The translations under genes and the position numbers were made by a program. Positions 25,578 through 38,254 of a stretch of DNA of 64,000 bases are shown in pieces. Each line of letters starts with the position of its first letter. Position 1 is the stretch's first letter. Below the pieces are notes generated by a model. It had not been told where the DNA came from and did not search any database. It saw only the letters and a program-made list of their open reading frames with translations. Source of the stretch: Nemopilema nomurai (lineage: Eukaryota; Cnidaria; Scyphozoa; Rhizostomeae; Rhizostomatidae); NCBI GenBank assembly GCA_003864495.1, contig ML133444.1:124001-188000 (forward strand), read 5' to 3'.

Positions 25578-25640
25578 TCAAGTATGCAAAAACTGGTTCC
25601 GCTATTTCTAGCCATTGGGAAATTTGTACCCACAAAGCAT
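25578..25640 (-). repeat. Dispersed repeat copy (GCAAAAACTGGTTCCGC family)
   Basis: Reads TATGCAAAAACTGGTTCCGC followed by TATTTCTAGCCATTGG and an AAAGCATTTG end. The reverse complement of this order is found at 49900-49975 and 54661-54735, and a same-strand partial copy at 51915-51990. Non-coding; probably an old MITE. Confidence 0.65.
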
Positions 25641-28600
25641 TTGTTCAAAAAATTCTCAATTAAAATGGCGTAGACGGATGATGAGGGAGATGGAGGGCAG
25701 GCATAAGTCCTCTAATTTTTACCCAGTATCACCAAGGTGACATCACACCAATCATATTCAGTTAAACCCCTCCCAGTCAATTTTGTAGACATGATTTTAA
25801 CTATTGAATATGGTAAAATATGATATGATATAAACGGGAAAAAAATGAGCTTATAGATAAATGAAGCTACCAAATTACTGCCTAATGTAACTTTTGTCAA
25901 AAGATTTCAACTTTAATTTCGATCAACTCAAATACGCATTTCTCAACAATGCTAATTTTTTAGAATGAAAAGAATTTTTTAGAAAGTTTAGAATGATGAC
26001 TAATTTTGAATGCAAATACAACTCAATAGCTAGCAGTAAAAGCTCTCACTAAGTGCAGAAATAAACGTGAAAATTTAGTAGCATATACTATCATAATATT
26101 AGCAAATATATATTCTATTGGCAAATGAATACTTTTAACATATACCATCCGCAGCTATTTTCGCTAAAATGTTAATTTCTTCACGATATATCACATTGTG
26201 ATATTTTAGGTATTGACGGTAGGATTCGGCAATATTCTAAGTTAGTATTCAAGCAAAAATTTTTATTCGCAATGATTTTTCAGCAAATTTGTTAAATTAA
26301 ATGTAATTCAACATGAGCTTTGAAGTTACTGCTAAAGTTCAAGCAAGTGAAAAATTTCTTTCTACCGTCAATATCTTTCTAAAAGTTTTCTAAAACGGGC
26401 AAGTTTAACTTAAATAACTGGGTCTTATGAATAAATAAATAACTCTCAGTTAAATTTGAATTAGTATGTAGGAAATCAAAGGCATTTTGTTAGTATTTGT
26501 ACCCTTACAGTGAATTAAATCTGGCTTTTTGCATCTAGAATGGTATTTATAAACATTTTTTGACAAAGATAGGTCAGTACCCTCTTTGATTTTAACTGCC
26601 ATTTCTCCTTCAATGCACTTTTGCAAAAATTTTCTATAAAGCGAAGCATTCGTTACGCAGCAAGGGAAACCTTCAACTTCCAATATAGCAAAGAAAAGCG
26701 GAAACAAATCGTGCGCAAAAGTTTTACTGGCGCTGTTCCGTGATATTTTGGAGTTCAAATAAGAACAAAATAAAACCATGTCAAAAATTGGAATCTTTCA
26801 ACAAACTATATTTTGATAGCATTAAAATGAGGTGAAAATGTGCTTCAATTACCAAATAAAAACTGCAAAGAATTTTATGCAGATACAACTAAAACTACTG
26901 GGCAGAATAGTTTTAATAATTTTACTGGGCCACAGTAATAATTGTTATCAGAAAAGCATGAGAGGTTGGTAAATTTTCGCGACGCGAGTAAGCCGTTATT
27001 GTAACATAAATGTACAATAAAGACATAGAATAAACCGCTCCTAGGCCCCTGTGCAACCATGGCGCCATATTTTGTATGGCGTCAGCGAAGTTTTTCCGTG
27101 TCGACTCATAATGGCAGATGTGGAATGTATGGGGTAATCGATTCCAATTGATTGAATATCATTCTAAGAAATGAACTGTCGAGCAAGCTCAAAGTCAACT
27201 ATTTTTAGTCTGAGTTTGAACAGCTGACGAAAGAGATTCAGGTAAGAGCAGTATTTAATAGACAAGAGTTGTGGGAGAGGACTGTACTTTTGATTGGCAG
27301 GCCACAAGCAGGCTAAGAGAGGCCTACAACTCGTGTTAAAAATATTAGAAGCACAAAACTTCGATAAGGCTAGATACATTTTAGCCATCCACATGTTGCT
27401 TAATCTTTTATTATTAGACAATATCCTGAGTATGGTAGTTTTGGCAGCATCAACTGTAAAACTGGATTTTAAGAAACTTCATTGCTAAAAAAATACCAAA
27501 GCAGACATTTGCTTTGAAAAATAGCTGCTTGCAAAAGCTTTCTTTGCAACGATATTCCAAAGGTCTAGTTCTTTGCCTAAACACTCAATTGTCTTATAAT
27601 TTGCCTATTCCTTTCGAATGTTTATTGACCTCTGACCTATGACACGATAGATTGTTACTCTTAGCCATCAATATTTCTATTTTTTCTCATTTTCTGTTTA
27701 AGGTATTTCAAGTGCCATTGTTGCTTAGAAGTATTCGATACGTGTAAACAAAATTGAACATACTTTAGAGATGGTTTACAAGTAGTTAAAACTTATTTTG
27801 CTGGAACGCAATAGCTAGCTTGATGTTATCGTTTGCACTGCTATAGAAAACGATTGAAGCTTCTAAATCAATGTACCATCAAATTACCTTGCTAGTATTC
27901 TGTTCAGGGAAGACCGAGGAAAAATTTTGACTGTCTCGTTTCATCGTGAATGCGTGTGATTTTGGCGATTTGGATCAACAGCACCAAATGAATCTGGCTG
28001 CAATACCTTCTTCATTTCAAGGATTGCAAATGAGCTTTTCCAGCAAGCGAATCGGTTTCTAAGGCTTGGGAAAGTGGACAAGACATAGGATTGAAGAATG
28101 CATTTTTTGGGCAAGTTTCACTCGATTTCGAAAAGGTTGATTATCTGGTATGAATGAATTGAGAAATCACTCTACCAAGAATCTCCTGTACAATGCTTAA
28201 ATTGCCTGAACCCAAGCATGACTGTTTCAAATCCATTCGGTTTCGATTCACTTTGTTTAGTAATTTTTCAACTTAGAGACTCTTCTGCCCGATTTTTGTA
28301 ATTCTCATGCCCAGTAAAAGTAACTGTTTGTCTTTATTTGAATATCTAGTAAAACGACAATTTAGTATTTAGTAATTTTTCAACCAGATCTTAAAAATTC
28401 TTCTAGGCATCCTTTACTTACATCTAGGACATTCAAAGCTAACATACTCTGTACCGTAGCAAAATCCCGCACACCCTTTCTGCTGGAATTATTTTCCTGA
28501 TACTCCAAGGTACATGCTCTTTAATGTTTTATCTCATATATATATATGCGTAAAACATCCTACATACCGACATATCGATCGGAAAATTCATACACAATTT

Positions 28601-30010
28601 TTTTTTATTTGGTAGGAGTGCAATTCTTATAGATAGAGCACGACCTTAACATTGTAGATCACTTGTCAATTCAGCAATTTTAAGGCAGAATTACATGGCT
28701 TTCTTGATTTGGTTGTCAAATTTTAGAGAAACACCACCAATCTAAAGCAATTTAAGATCCGAACTTCACACAGACAAGAAATCGGCGATGTTTTCCTTGA
28801 TACAACTGAAGTTGCTTTATTGTCACAAGGGTAGACATTTTAAAAAAAATTAGTTTTATTTTGTCAATTCCAAAGGCTAAAATAGCGTAGATCGTAAGTG
28901 CCCTTGGCACTAAGTGTCAAATCCTTATTAGGTTTCGCGGGATTCCTTTTCGCTTGAATCCGTTTGGTATTCAGCCAATTGAAGGCTTTACTGGGATTTG
29001 TCTAAACTACATTTAAACGGGAATCCAGTAAAATTCTAACAGTATCCATGCGAAAAGCAGCTGGATGCACACGTGGTCCATTTCATTTACCCTCGTTGGC
29101 TTTAACGTTAAATGCGACCCTTACCAAGCAGTCTTTAGCTTCAGAGAAGCGTCAATCTTCACAGTTATGTAACAATAGTACTCCATAATATCCCATCTTT
29201 TGATCTTTTGAGTCTTTGCATATACGAGAATAGAATAGATCTAATTCAAAGTCTTAACAATGTATCACTACCCGACCCTTTTCTTGAGAGCATTAAAGTC
29301 GCCTTTTTAGGCAAAAACGAGCAGAACGCGTAAAAACGTCTTTATTTGCGTCAAAGTGCTTCGATTTTACCACAATCTCAATTAAATAACATATCACTAA
29401 TAGAATCAAAAAAGGATCAAATTTATCTGATTTGATTTAAGTTTGTAAAGAGGATTGCAACTCACTATAACAATTAGTAAATGTGTCTAGAAGGATCTAG
29501 CTAAATATATTAGAGTTAAACACAGTCTTTTTGCTGGGTTGAGATTTGAATGAAGCTACAGCACTAGCTCTTTTGAGACACAAAGGTTTTCCTGCCAAAT
29601 AATATTTCAGGGATCAAATACATCCGCTTACGTTGGCAAATGACAATTACAGCTTTATAGAGCTTGCACACATTTAAGAGGAGCATGAAGTTTTCATTAG
29701 AATAATCCCAATGAGGCTACCATTTATCATAACCAACATCCCCAAGGTAGAGAGCGTTCAAGTTAGAAAGAGCAAGCACGGTTTTGGACCCAAATCTACC
29801 AGGAATTACAAATGCGAGTGCATGCACACAATAAATCATTCTCAACTCTCAACTCCAAATCTCTTAAGAGTGAAAATCGCTTGATTGTGCCAACATTCTT
29901 TGACGCAATTTCCCATCCCATCAACAGGCGTACACGCTAACAATACAGTCTAAAATGCAATTGTTTACCCGAGTAATGATGATCAGTATATGTTTTTCAA
30001 AATTTTTGTA

Positions 30011-30244
30011 TTTGTTTCTACCTAGTATCCAAAGGAAATTTTTAGGACACTGAGAAGCTCTATTTTTAACGAGCAGTGTCCTGGTCCTTCCTTTCGATGT
30101 TACCACACCTCGTGATTCCTTATGCCTGAAATTACAGAGAGCTGGCAACTCTCTTCACTCTTGGTGAAAGTTTGGTCATGCCAGGGACTCGAACCATGGA
30201 CCCTTGGGTCCGTAGTCAGCGCCTCTAACCACTGAGCCATCCTC
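30011..30244 (-). mobile_element. tRNA-derived SINE, full length
   Basis: On the minus strand the element opens with a tRNA-like head: GAGGATGGCTCAGTGGTTAG includes an A box (TGGCTCAGTGG, 30239-30229) and is followed by a B box GGTTCGAGTCC (30195-30185). A body of about 160 bp continues through AGAGTTGCCAGCTCTC and CCAGGACACTGCTCG to GGTAGAAACAAA. The body is shared with the fragment at 49519-49689. The head looks like an RNA polymerase III promoter and not a functional tRNA, since the rest does not fold as a complete tRNA followed by a terminator. Confidence 0.8.
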
Positions 30245-31775
30245 AATGAGAAAGGCCTATGTTGATCATTGCTACACAGGTAAACAAAGTCATGTTAATA
30301 TTGTGAGTTGTATTGGTAACTTGCCTTTCGAAGGGATGGAAAACAACTCCATTGTAAAACCATGTAAGGGTAATCGAGTGATGTCTCTGAACATACGTGG
30401 TTACGTTATTGTCTGGCGTTGTCCCTATCTATGGTCATTTCTGATTCGACTGTCATTGTGATGACTGCTGTTAAGTCAATGCCAGTTGATTCTATCTGAA
30501 AGGTGACAGTCTGTCCTCTTTGAACAGTCGATGCTGCCTAGAGACGCTTTCCAACCTTGGCAGCTCACTAAAATAAAAATTTCATTTGTTGAAGTCTGAT
30601 ACATGCCTTCTTCCCTTGCTCTGAGTATCAACTTCTGGGTGGAATATCTGCCACGCTCCTGTTTTGACTACGTGCGTCTACTGCACTCTCTACTATTAAC
30701 TTTATTTCTTTTAAAAAAATCGCTATGAGATGATTGGTAGCATCGACATTTTTTTGCGTATACCCTAGTAACTCTCGTCAAGATAGTGATAGCCAAAGTG
30801 TATTTTCGTGTGCTTCTCCTGCTGTTTTATGTAATGTGCTACCAAGATGAAAGAATTTTGCTGTTAAAAAATCTTCAGATATTTTTTTCCATAATGTTTG
30901 AAGCGAGAAAAATTCTCTCTTTCCTGAGATTATTAAGTGAAATAACTATTAACTGGATTAACTATGAGATAATCTTGTGTGTTTTATTCTTTTTTCCTTA
31001 AAGATGATGTTTTCCAAATTTTAGATTTGTCCTAAAGCATCTGCTGAATGGAACTGTTTCACAGGAACATGCTTTACTGTTGCAGAAAAAGGACGAATTT
31101 CTTTTCATCCTCAAAGGTAAAAGAAACTAAAGTATTGAGATAAAGTCCAGAATATGTTTTTTCAATTAAACCTGCTACAACTAAATATTGATCTTGTATT
31201 AGCAATTGAAAGCAAAGCACCACTAAGGTCTAAGCAGACTTTTATATCAAATTACCCCTTGGAAAATCTCATAGATTCTCTTGCAAACTATGCAGCTTTT
31301 ACTTTCTGAAAAAGTGTTTTATTGTAGATGATTTATAAATCTTCAATAGACTTATATCACTTGCTGAGACCATTAGCATGGTGTTTCTGTTTACCTTTTG
31401 AGTGATAATTTAGAGATTGCAATCATGTTCTTACAGACAGCTCTTTAGAAATTCGAATTTTTCGAGGGAGAGTTTGATGTGAAGTTCATAATCTCCGACG
31501 GGTCAATCGCACTGGATCAAGCTTAGATTGTCTCAAGCCTAAACGTTACGCGAGAAAGCTTAACATGTGTCCAAACAAGATTGATCTTGCTTCAGATATA
31601 CGTATGACCTTCAAACAATCCAAAGATATCAAAAGTAAGATAGAAATGCGGTTCGTCTGCTAGACAATGCAAGACACACAGAGAGAGATACTACAATTTC
31701 ATGCAATATTTGATTATATCATCCGGAAAGTATACTTTCAATTCATGCAATAAATGTTAGCCAGTCGGCTTTTCA
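30245..31775. other. Intergenic sequence without recognised gene
   Basis: AT-rich sequence between the SINE and the first small peptide gene. The short open frames here (about 70 codons at 30246 and 30786) have no family resemblance. Nothing else seen. Confidence 0.5.
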
Positions 31776-32846
31776 TTAATTTCTGGAGTCTTTTGCATTT
31801 CTTTCCATGTATTCAAAATCAGCATCCTCATATATCTTGGCTGCATTTATCTGTCTGGAGCAGTGCTTCTGACACAATTGGCAAACCGTTCGCTCTGTTA
31901 TTTCAGCTCTTCTCCCCTAGAACAAAAAGTGTTTATTCTTAGAAGCGTGCTTTGCGTGAATCATTCGCCTTCCTTGCATATAAGTCAATGTCTATAAGAT
32001 TAAAGTCGTTGGCTTTGACTTCACAAATTCTTTGTTAAACAAAACTCTCATCACTAGAAACCTGATCAAAGACAAATCCACTCGTCATCACTGAGTCAGC
32101 TAAAATTTCAGTTTTAAAACAAAGATTTTCAGTAGTAAGCTGGGTTGGACTTAAAAGAAAGGCAAACAGTTTCTTTCAAAGTCAAGCAGATTTTCTAGCT
32201 TCAAATTTCTTTTTTCTTCTCGAAATTTTACTTAACATTTTTAGATGTTATTCTAGACAAAAATTTCAACGAAAGGGTTGATTTTGGCTTTCAAGAGACC
32301 TTTTTGTATTATAAGAAGTCACTTGGTACAAGGAGACTGCAGCAAACTGTACCATTTTTCGTAAAATGTATTTCATATTATCGATAAGATGAAAGTCATC
32401 AATGCTTGACAAATTTTTTAGAGTCTCAATTCGACTTCTTTTTCGTTGTTCCCTCCTACATGCGCAGATAGCTTTCTTCTACTTACTGCCAAGGGTGTCA
32501 GAAGAGATTTTGTCAAGTAAAATGAGGATATTCTATATATTTGGTTTCTACTACGGTCATTCCTAAAATGGATAGAGAAGGACCATGCTAAGCAGTGCAA
32601 GAATACATGAAAGTTTTTAGAGATATTTTCAGTGAGCAAAGGATAGCCTATGCAGCATACTAATTTGAAATCAAGAAGAAAGAGCGCCAATAAATTTGCT
32701 TGGGATGCAGAAAGTCATACCTCGTCAAATGATCGCTTTCCTTGCCATAAATTCGTCTGTGAGGAGAATGCATTTGTGGATGAGATGATTATGCTAAGGG
32801 CCATGATAAAAGCCATTGTCAAGTTTGCCAGCATATGTTTTGCCAT
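31776..32846 (-). CDS. Small secreted peptide A (WQ-amide cassette, three-Cys core), unknown family
   Basis: Two exons on the minus strand, 32846-32721 and 31916-31776, joined by GT-AG at a phase-0 intron of 804 bp, give 88 residues. Residues 1-26 are a clear signal peptide ending SSTNA. The next residues are FSSQTNLWQGKR, which by normal prohormone rules would yield the amidated nonapeptide FSSQTNLWQ-amide. Then SFDEGRR (second dibasic site) and AEITERTVCQLCQKHCS, a compact core with three cysteines, then an acidic/basic tail ending KDSRN. The paralog at 38255-39411 keeps the signal, the WQGKRSF cassette and the whole CQLCQKHCS core. I do not recognise the family; a neuropeptide, hormone or defence peptide are all possible. 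Expression is not proven, but conservation of splice sites, frame and motifs between the copies supports a real gene. Confidence 0.72.
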
Positions 32847-32925
32847 GTTGAGGTCTTGTGAGTAATGACGGATTCGCATCAACTCAAGAGCAGAGATTGC
32901 CTTTGAAGTTCCAAGTAAGAGGCAT

Positions 32926-32944
32926 CCTTTAAATAGGCAATGGG
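32926..32944 (-). promoter_or_regulatory. TATA-like box and 9-bp module of peptide gene A
   Basis: On the minus strand CCCATTGCC (32944-32936) is immediately followed by TATTTAAAGG (32935-32926), 80 bases upstream of the ATG. The same arrangement with the 9-bp block inverted is found at 39496-39514 in front of the paralog. Confidence 0.55.
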
Positions 32945-33780
32945 TCATTACTTATTGATGTAGACACTGCAGCGTAAATAAACTGAATGTCCGGAGAGAA
33001 TTGAAATCATATTTCAGCTTTCTATTCAGCTTGAACATATGTTATGATTTTCAAATAAAATGAAAAATTGAAGATTAGCGACTTCGTGTGAGCTCAGAAC
33101 AAATCTTTCAAGCAATGTAGCTGCTGTCAGGATTTTTTTCTTACTTGATAATTATAACTTTCAAAAGTCATTTCTTTCTCATTAGCGGTTTAGAAGGTTT
33201 CTTATTCTTATTACAATAGAAGAATTGAATCCAGTCGTCCTTCTTGGTCACTAATCATAGTTTTGTTAACAGCCGAATCAAGGTAGAACAATAACAACTC
33301 CTGTTACAAAATTGAAATATTTTGAACGTTTCATTCAAATTTATAACTATTTCATGCTGTAGTTAACAGACAAAATTATCTGCTGTAAGATTGCCACATT
33401 ACTAATATCTTCTGAAGGTTTCTCATATTATCAGTATCTGTTTAAGTTCGTACTTGAGCCAACTAAATATTTCTCAGCTCTTGATTCAAGCTAAATTAAC
33501 AACTCATCCAAAATAGCATGCAAATATTAGCTAAATAATATTATTGAAGATTTACTTTTGTTAAATTTTATCCAAACGCTGTCCCTAGGGTTGCTTACCT
33601 TTCAATGCTGAAATAATGACATGGGAAGAATAAGGGTCATTCAAGGGACTCAAAGACAAAAGTAATCGATCCCTTTAGAAGCTATGCGTTAGTTAGTACA
33701 ACTATACCGGTCTCTCTAGGGCCTAAAAAGATCTAAGCACTCTTAAAAGACTTCGGGCGCATCTTGGACACAAAATGTCT

Positions 33781-33975
33781 GGCCAACTTTGGGTCTCCAA
33801 AGTGGACTTTGGATCTTCTAGACTAACTTCTCTTCTTCCCGGCCAACTGTTTATCTTTCCGGCCAACTTTTAATCTTCCAGGCCGACTTAAGATATTTGT
33901 GGCCAGCTTTTGATCTTCAAGACCGATATTTGACTTTTCATCGTTCAGGCCATCTTTAAACTTTCCTGTCTAACC
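33781..33975. repeat. Degenerate minisatellite, GGCCAACTTT unit
   Basis: About eight diverged units of roughly 20-30 bp, each with GGCCAACTTT or GACCGA/GGCCGACTT followed by a GATCTTC-like segment. Non-coding. It lies between the two peptide genes. Confidence 0.7.
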
Positions 33976-34619
33976 CAATGACGTTTTTCACTTGTTCCAA
34001 GCCTTAAACCCAGCTAAGTTGAGAACTGGCTTTTTTGTCTTACATGCTATGATTATCATAAGATAAAACTTACCAAAACACTTAGAACCTGAAGATCTTA
34101 TAGGTTTCTACCGACTGCATTGCTCAACCTCTATGGACAATCCAAGCCATAGTTGTCTTGTTTAACGTGCAGAGAACACGGATAATCTGCAAATTCACTG
34201 GTTTGATCCTTCAGGAAAAGATTTGATTCCATTCGATTTGAAATTTAAGTCATTTTTGTCTTTCATGTCCAAGTATGGAAATAGTTTGCAATCACCCCCA
34301 AAACATAGCCGATTTATTGCTTAAACACAGCGAAGAGAGGCAGCAATAGAAAAAGTGTAATGACATTATATACGCGCGGCTAATAACAAGCGAAAATAAA
34401 GATCAAATTATGGAAACTGAAAGAAGCGAAACGAGGCAAGAACCTCGATTTGAAATAACTAGAAACCTCAACAACAGTAAAGGACAATTTTATAGTGGGA
34501 GTCAGGAAGCGTTTCCAGTCCCTGTCGGAAACAGGAAACAGAATGGAAGAACACGAGGGAATGTACAAAATGCACGCAATATAAAAGACGATTCTGCCAG
34601 TTGAAAGAAAAGAAAACAG

Positions 34620-36590
34620 AACTGGATGATTGATCAGATTCTTGCAAAGATTTATGAGAGAAGAAAGAACACAAGAAACTCAACGCAATGTACAGAACTT
34701 GACAACGAGATCAAAAGGATGTGCAAAGAAGCGAAGGAGGAATAGTTAAACAAAGAATGCGAGGAAATGGAGCGTTTGCAATTCACAGATGCTAAGATAA
34801 TCAGTGAAAAGGTCAAGATGATGAACGGCAAGAAGCGATCGCAGCCTACGGGATGTATTCAATCAGAAGATGAAGAGTCATCGTTGAGTAAGAGAAGATC
34901 AGGGAACGATGGACAGAATACAATCAAGACATATAGAACAGCAACAGAGATGAAGACTTTGAGGTCAATTGCGATCCAGCAGGGGAGACCATCATGCCAG
35001 AAGAAGTCCAGCATCCGTTGCAAAAAATTAGAAAAGGGAAGACGATTGGTACAGACGGTGTCGCAGTGGAGATGATAAACGCGTTAGAAGATCTGGGCAT
35101 TGAGCGCGTTACAAACATTTTGAACAAGATTTACGATACGGGTTATCTCCCAGAAAAAATGGTAGAGTCAGTTTTCATCGCCCTTTCGAAAACGCCACAA
35201 CAACTGATTGTGACCAACACCGAACAATCCGATGTGTCACATGACAAAAATGTTGCTGCGGATCATCATGATGAGGAACAGGAGAATATTTAGAGAGCAA
35301 GTGGCTGAAGGGCAGTTTGCATTTGTAGAAGGATAAGGTAAGAGGAATGCAATATTCGTTCTCAAAATACTTGCTGAAAGAGCTTTAGAGATGCAGAATG
35401 ACGTCTACCTGTGTTTCATTGACAATACTAAAGTTTTTATAGCACGAACACATGATCAAAATACTCTAAGATCTGAACATGGATGGGCAAAACTTGAGAG
35501 TGCTCAAGAACTTGTATTGAAAACAGACAGCTGTCATCAGGCGCGAGAGCGAACTGGGTCAGTCAGTGATGATTGGAAGGAGAGTAAGACAGGATTGTAT
35601 TTTGTCACCCGACCTTTTCTCTCTATACAGCGAACACATCATGCAAGAAATTGAAGAAATTCCAGGAATAAAAGTTAGAGGTTACAACATCAACAACCTC
35701 AGGTACGCCGACGACACTGTGTTGATAGCACTTCCGAGGAACACCTGCAACATCTGCTCGACATAATTGATAGGTGTTATATTCAAGACTGCTTACCACG
35801 CCCCCATATACTTTTAACGTATGACTTATAACCACATGTTATGTTTTTGTGTTTTATGAACGGAGTTCGGTTGTCCTCATTGCGTACTTCTTAGAGATTA
35901 ATAAGAAGCAAAGCGGGGTTAAATTATTATAATAGGGAAAGTGAGCAAGTTCATCTGCAACTAAACAAGAAGAAAACAGTCACGATGATAATGTCTATGA
36001 AAACTGAACCATCCATATGCAGGTTGAATCTGAAAGGTTCCCGATTGGAACAGTTGGAAAGTTTCAAATACCTGTGTGCTACCATCAGCTGGGATGGAAG
36101 AACATCACCAAAGAAATCCAAATCAGAATTGTACAAGCAAAAAGCGCTTTCGTTGAGTTGTCCAAGATACCTACAAACCCTCGGATTTCGTTTGACATGT
36201 CATGTTACATCATTCTAATTTTGAAGTATGGCAGTGAGACTTAGACAATGGACAACAGAGCAGCAAAAAGTATTGACGCAATGGAAATGTGGTGTCTGAG
36301 GAAAATGCTCAGAATCTCTTACTTGGAACGAGTTTCGAATGAGGAAGTTCTGAGAAGAGCGGGATTAAAGAAACAGCTTTGCAATAATAGTTGGAAAGGG
36401 CAGGCAAGCTTCTTTGGGCATGTCCTGCGGACAGGAAAACTGGAACACCTAGTTGTAACAGAAAGGATTAAAGGAAGAAGGAGTAAAGGAAGAAGGAGTA
36501 AAGGAAGAAGGATTAAAGGAACAAGGAGTAATAGAAGAAGGAGTGATAGAAGAAGGAGTAATAGAAGATAGGGACAGTTTCCGTGCCATG
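34620..36590 (+). pseudogene. LINE (non-LTR retrotransposon) reverse-transcriptase relic
   Basis: Plus-strand fragments in several frames reconstruct the order of a LINE ORF2 without its endonuclease: WMIDQILAKIYERR (near 34625), GTDGVAVEMINALEDLGIE (about 35054), a QNDVYLCFIDNTKVF block (35394), RQDCILSPDLFSLYSEH (about 35590), the catalytic LRYADD (YADD at 35704-35715), ESFKYLCATISWDG (about 36055) and the C-terminal IDAMEMWCLRKMLRIS (about 36270). In-frame stops and frameshifts separate them, so it is dead. The exact clade was not assigned. The last 100 bases decay into a 12-bp AGGAGTAAAGGA-type repeat. Confidence 0.85.
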
Positions 36591-36623
36591 GTAGCCGACG
36601 GTCCGAAGCATGGCAACTAGAAG

Positions 36624-36705
36624 AAGAATAACAAGCGGCTAATAAAAAGCGGCTTATAACAAGCGGCTAATAACAAACGGCTTATAACAAGCGGCTAATA
36701 ACGCC
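36624..36705 (+). repeat. Tandem GGCTAATAACAAGC repeat at the LINE 3' end
   Basis: Five alternating units of about 15 bp (GGCTAATAA and GGCTTATAA with CAAGC or AAAGC spacers). The same string CGGCTAATAACAAGCG occurs once at about 34376, just 5' of the relic, so the array may derive from the insertion target. Confidence 0.7.
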
Positions 36706-37057
36706 TGGGCAACGACAGAGGCGTTTGATTCCGTTCTTCGACAGCAAACGTGGAATCTTGTTGGAACAAAGGTTCTAATAAATCAACTTTTAGCGGCTAT
36801 AGAGAGCTCAAAAACGAATTTTCGAATGATTTCGAGTGTCTGACAGTGGAAGTTTCATTCTTGCGATTTAGGCCTGCATTTATAAAGTGTTTGTCGGGAA
36901 TTTCAGAGAGCTAGGCAAAAATGGCTAACAGTCGAAATTACAGCTGTGTAAAAACTGTCATTGGGCTGATAACACTGTAAGCCGCTCTTTCATATAGCAC
37001 TACTTTTGAACTCAGCATCTGTGTTTGTCTTTTATTTTTGTCTTTTATTTGTCTTTC

Positions 37058-37510
37058 ATTGGAGGTCAAACCTTGTTTGTTGGACGCAAGGATTCTAACT
37101 TAGCACGTGCAGTAGATTTGCAGGCCTATAGCACACAATCTAGAGTGAGTGACCACGTGACATGGTAGTTGGACACTTTTATTGGAGGTCAAACCTTGTT
37201 TGTTGGACGCAAGGTCAATTATGACAATAAGCATAGAGCATACGCAAAGACTAAATAGCGACTTCTCTTCAAATAAAAAACATTTTAATAACAATCCTTT
37301 CATTCATTCACTAACATTTAATCAAGCATAATTTACATGTGTTCAGAAAGAGCTTAAAGGGAATAGATACGTTTACCAGGCATCTTCTGAGAGTAGATAG
37401 TACGGAGCATGCGCAGTGTGGTTACATTCTAACTTAGCACGTGCAATAGATTTGCAGGCCTATTGCACACAATCTAGAGTGAGTGACCACGTGGAATGGT
37501 AGTTGGACAC
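37058..37510. repeat. Nested direct repeats (34 bp and 85 bp)
   Basis: A 34-bp unit containing GGAGGTCAAACCTTGTTTGT occurs at 37058-37091 and 37181-37214. An 84-85-bp unit containing TTAGCACGTGCAGTAGATTT and GTGACCACGTG occurs at 37093-37177 and, with a few changes, at 37427-37510. Both 85-bp copies keep two CACGTG E-boxes' surroundings. Non-coding; nature unknown. Confidence 0.85.
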
Positions 37511-38254
37511 TTGTGATTGGTTTATGCTTGATTGACAGTTTAAGCTTGCTGTCTCAAATCCACTTCAATATGCTACGATTCCCTAGTAGGTTTAATTTTC
37601 TTCAACACAAGCGACCCACGATGATTATAAGGTCTTGTTGTAAGATCAATGAATATCGAGCAAGGAATGATAGATGATGAATTGCTCAAAATATCTAACC
37701 AGTTATCTTCAAGTCGTTACAGAATTGGCACATGCAAGCGTTTACTCTAGAGGTACAGTGATAGCATTGCACTTGTTGGTCTGAAATACAAGCTTGTCTA
37801 GTTTTTATTAGTCAGCCCGTCGTTATTCGGAAAAACTGCTGAAACACCACAAGCGCCAAAGCTTAAAGAAGATTGGAAATACGAATACGACCAGTAAATG
37901 ACTGCTTCTCGCCACTTCAAGGATGACAGCAATCTTGACAATTGGCAGCTTCAAAACAACGACCAAGTAGTGGCTGTTCAGCAGTAAATGCAGTCTTTCG
38001 TTACTAATCATGATTCAAAAACGCTTTCTCACCCATCATTTTACCAAGCACCAAGTTCTTCCTTTCTAAATGATTGATTTGTTAACTAAGGCATCAATAA
38101 AGAGCGCAAAGAATGATGGCAAGGAAATAAGACAAACAATTCTTGCAACATTAAGTTATATTTTCCCAAAAATCGACTTTCCAACTACAACATTGTCGAA
38201 GTATATTTTTTACCAAGTTCTTAACAGCCAATGAATGTTAGTCAGTTTGCCCTC

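Larger units (their letters stand above)
22913..30010. other. Gene-free AT-rich interval downstream of the neuropeptide gene
   Basis: No gene recognised. Besides one copy of a dispersed repeat near 25578, it is AT-rich, with no long low-complexity block and no recognisable protein family. The longest unexplained open frame is 109 codons at 26450-26779 on the minus strand (contains FPCCVTNASLYRKFLQKC); it matches nothing I know and has no promoter or splice context. Confidence 0.55.

Noticed and set aside
26450..26779. 109-codon minus-strand frame
   Set aside because: No recognisable domain, promoter, splice site or codon bias in AT-rich intergenic DNA.
30170..30244. tRNA gene on the minus strand
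   Set aside because: A and B boxes are present but the sequence runs into a repeat body found elsewhere, so it is a SINE head.
32715..32948. Longer 77-residue reading of peptide A exon 1 starting MTHCLFK
   Set aside because: The upstream Met would put the TATA-like box inside the coding region and bury the signal peptide; the start MAKHML aligns with the paralog MAKLML.
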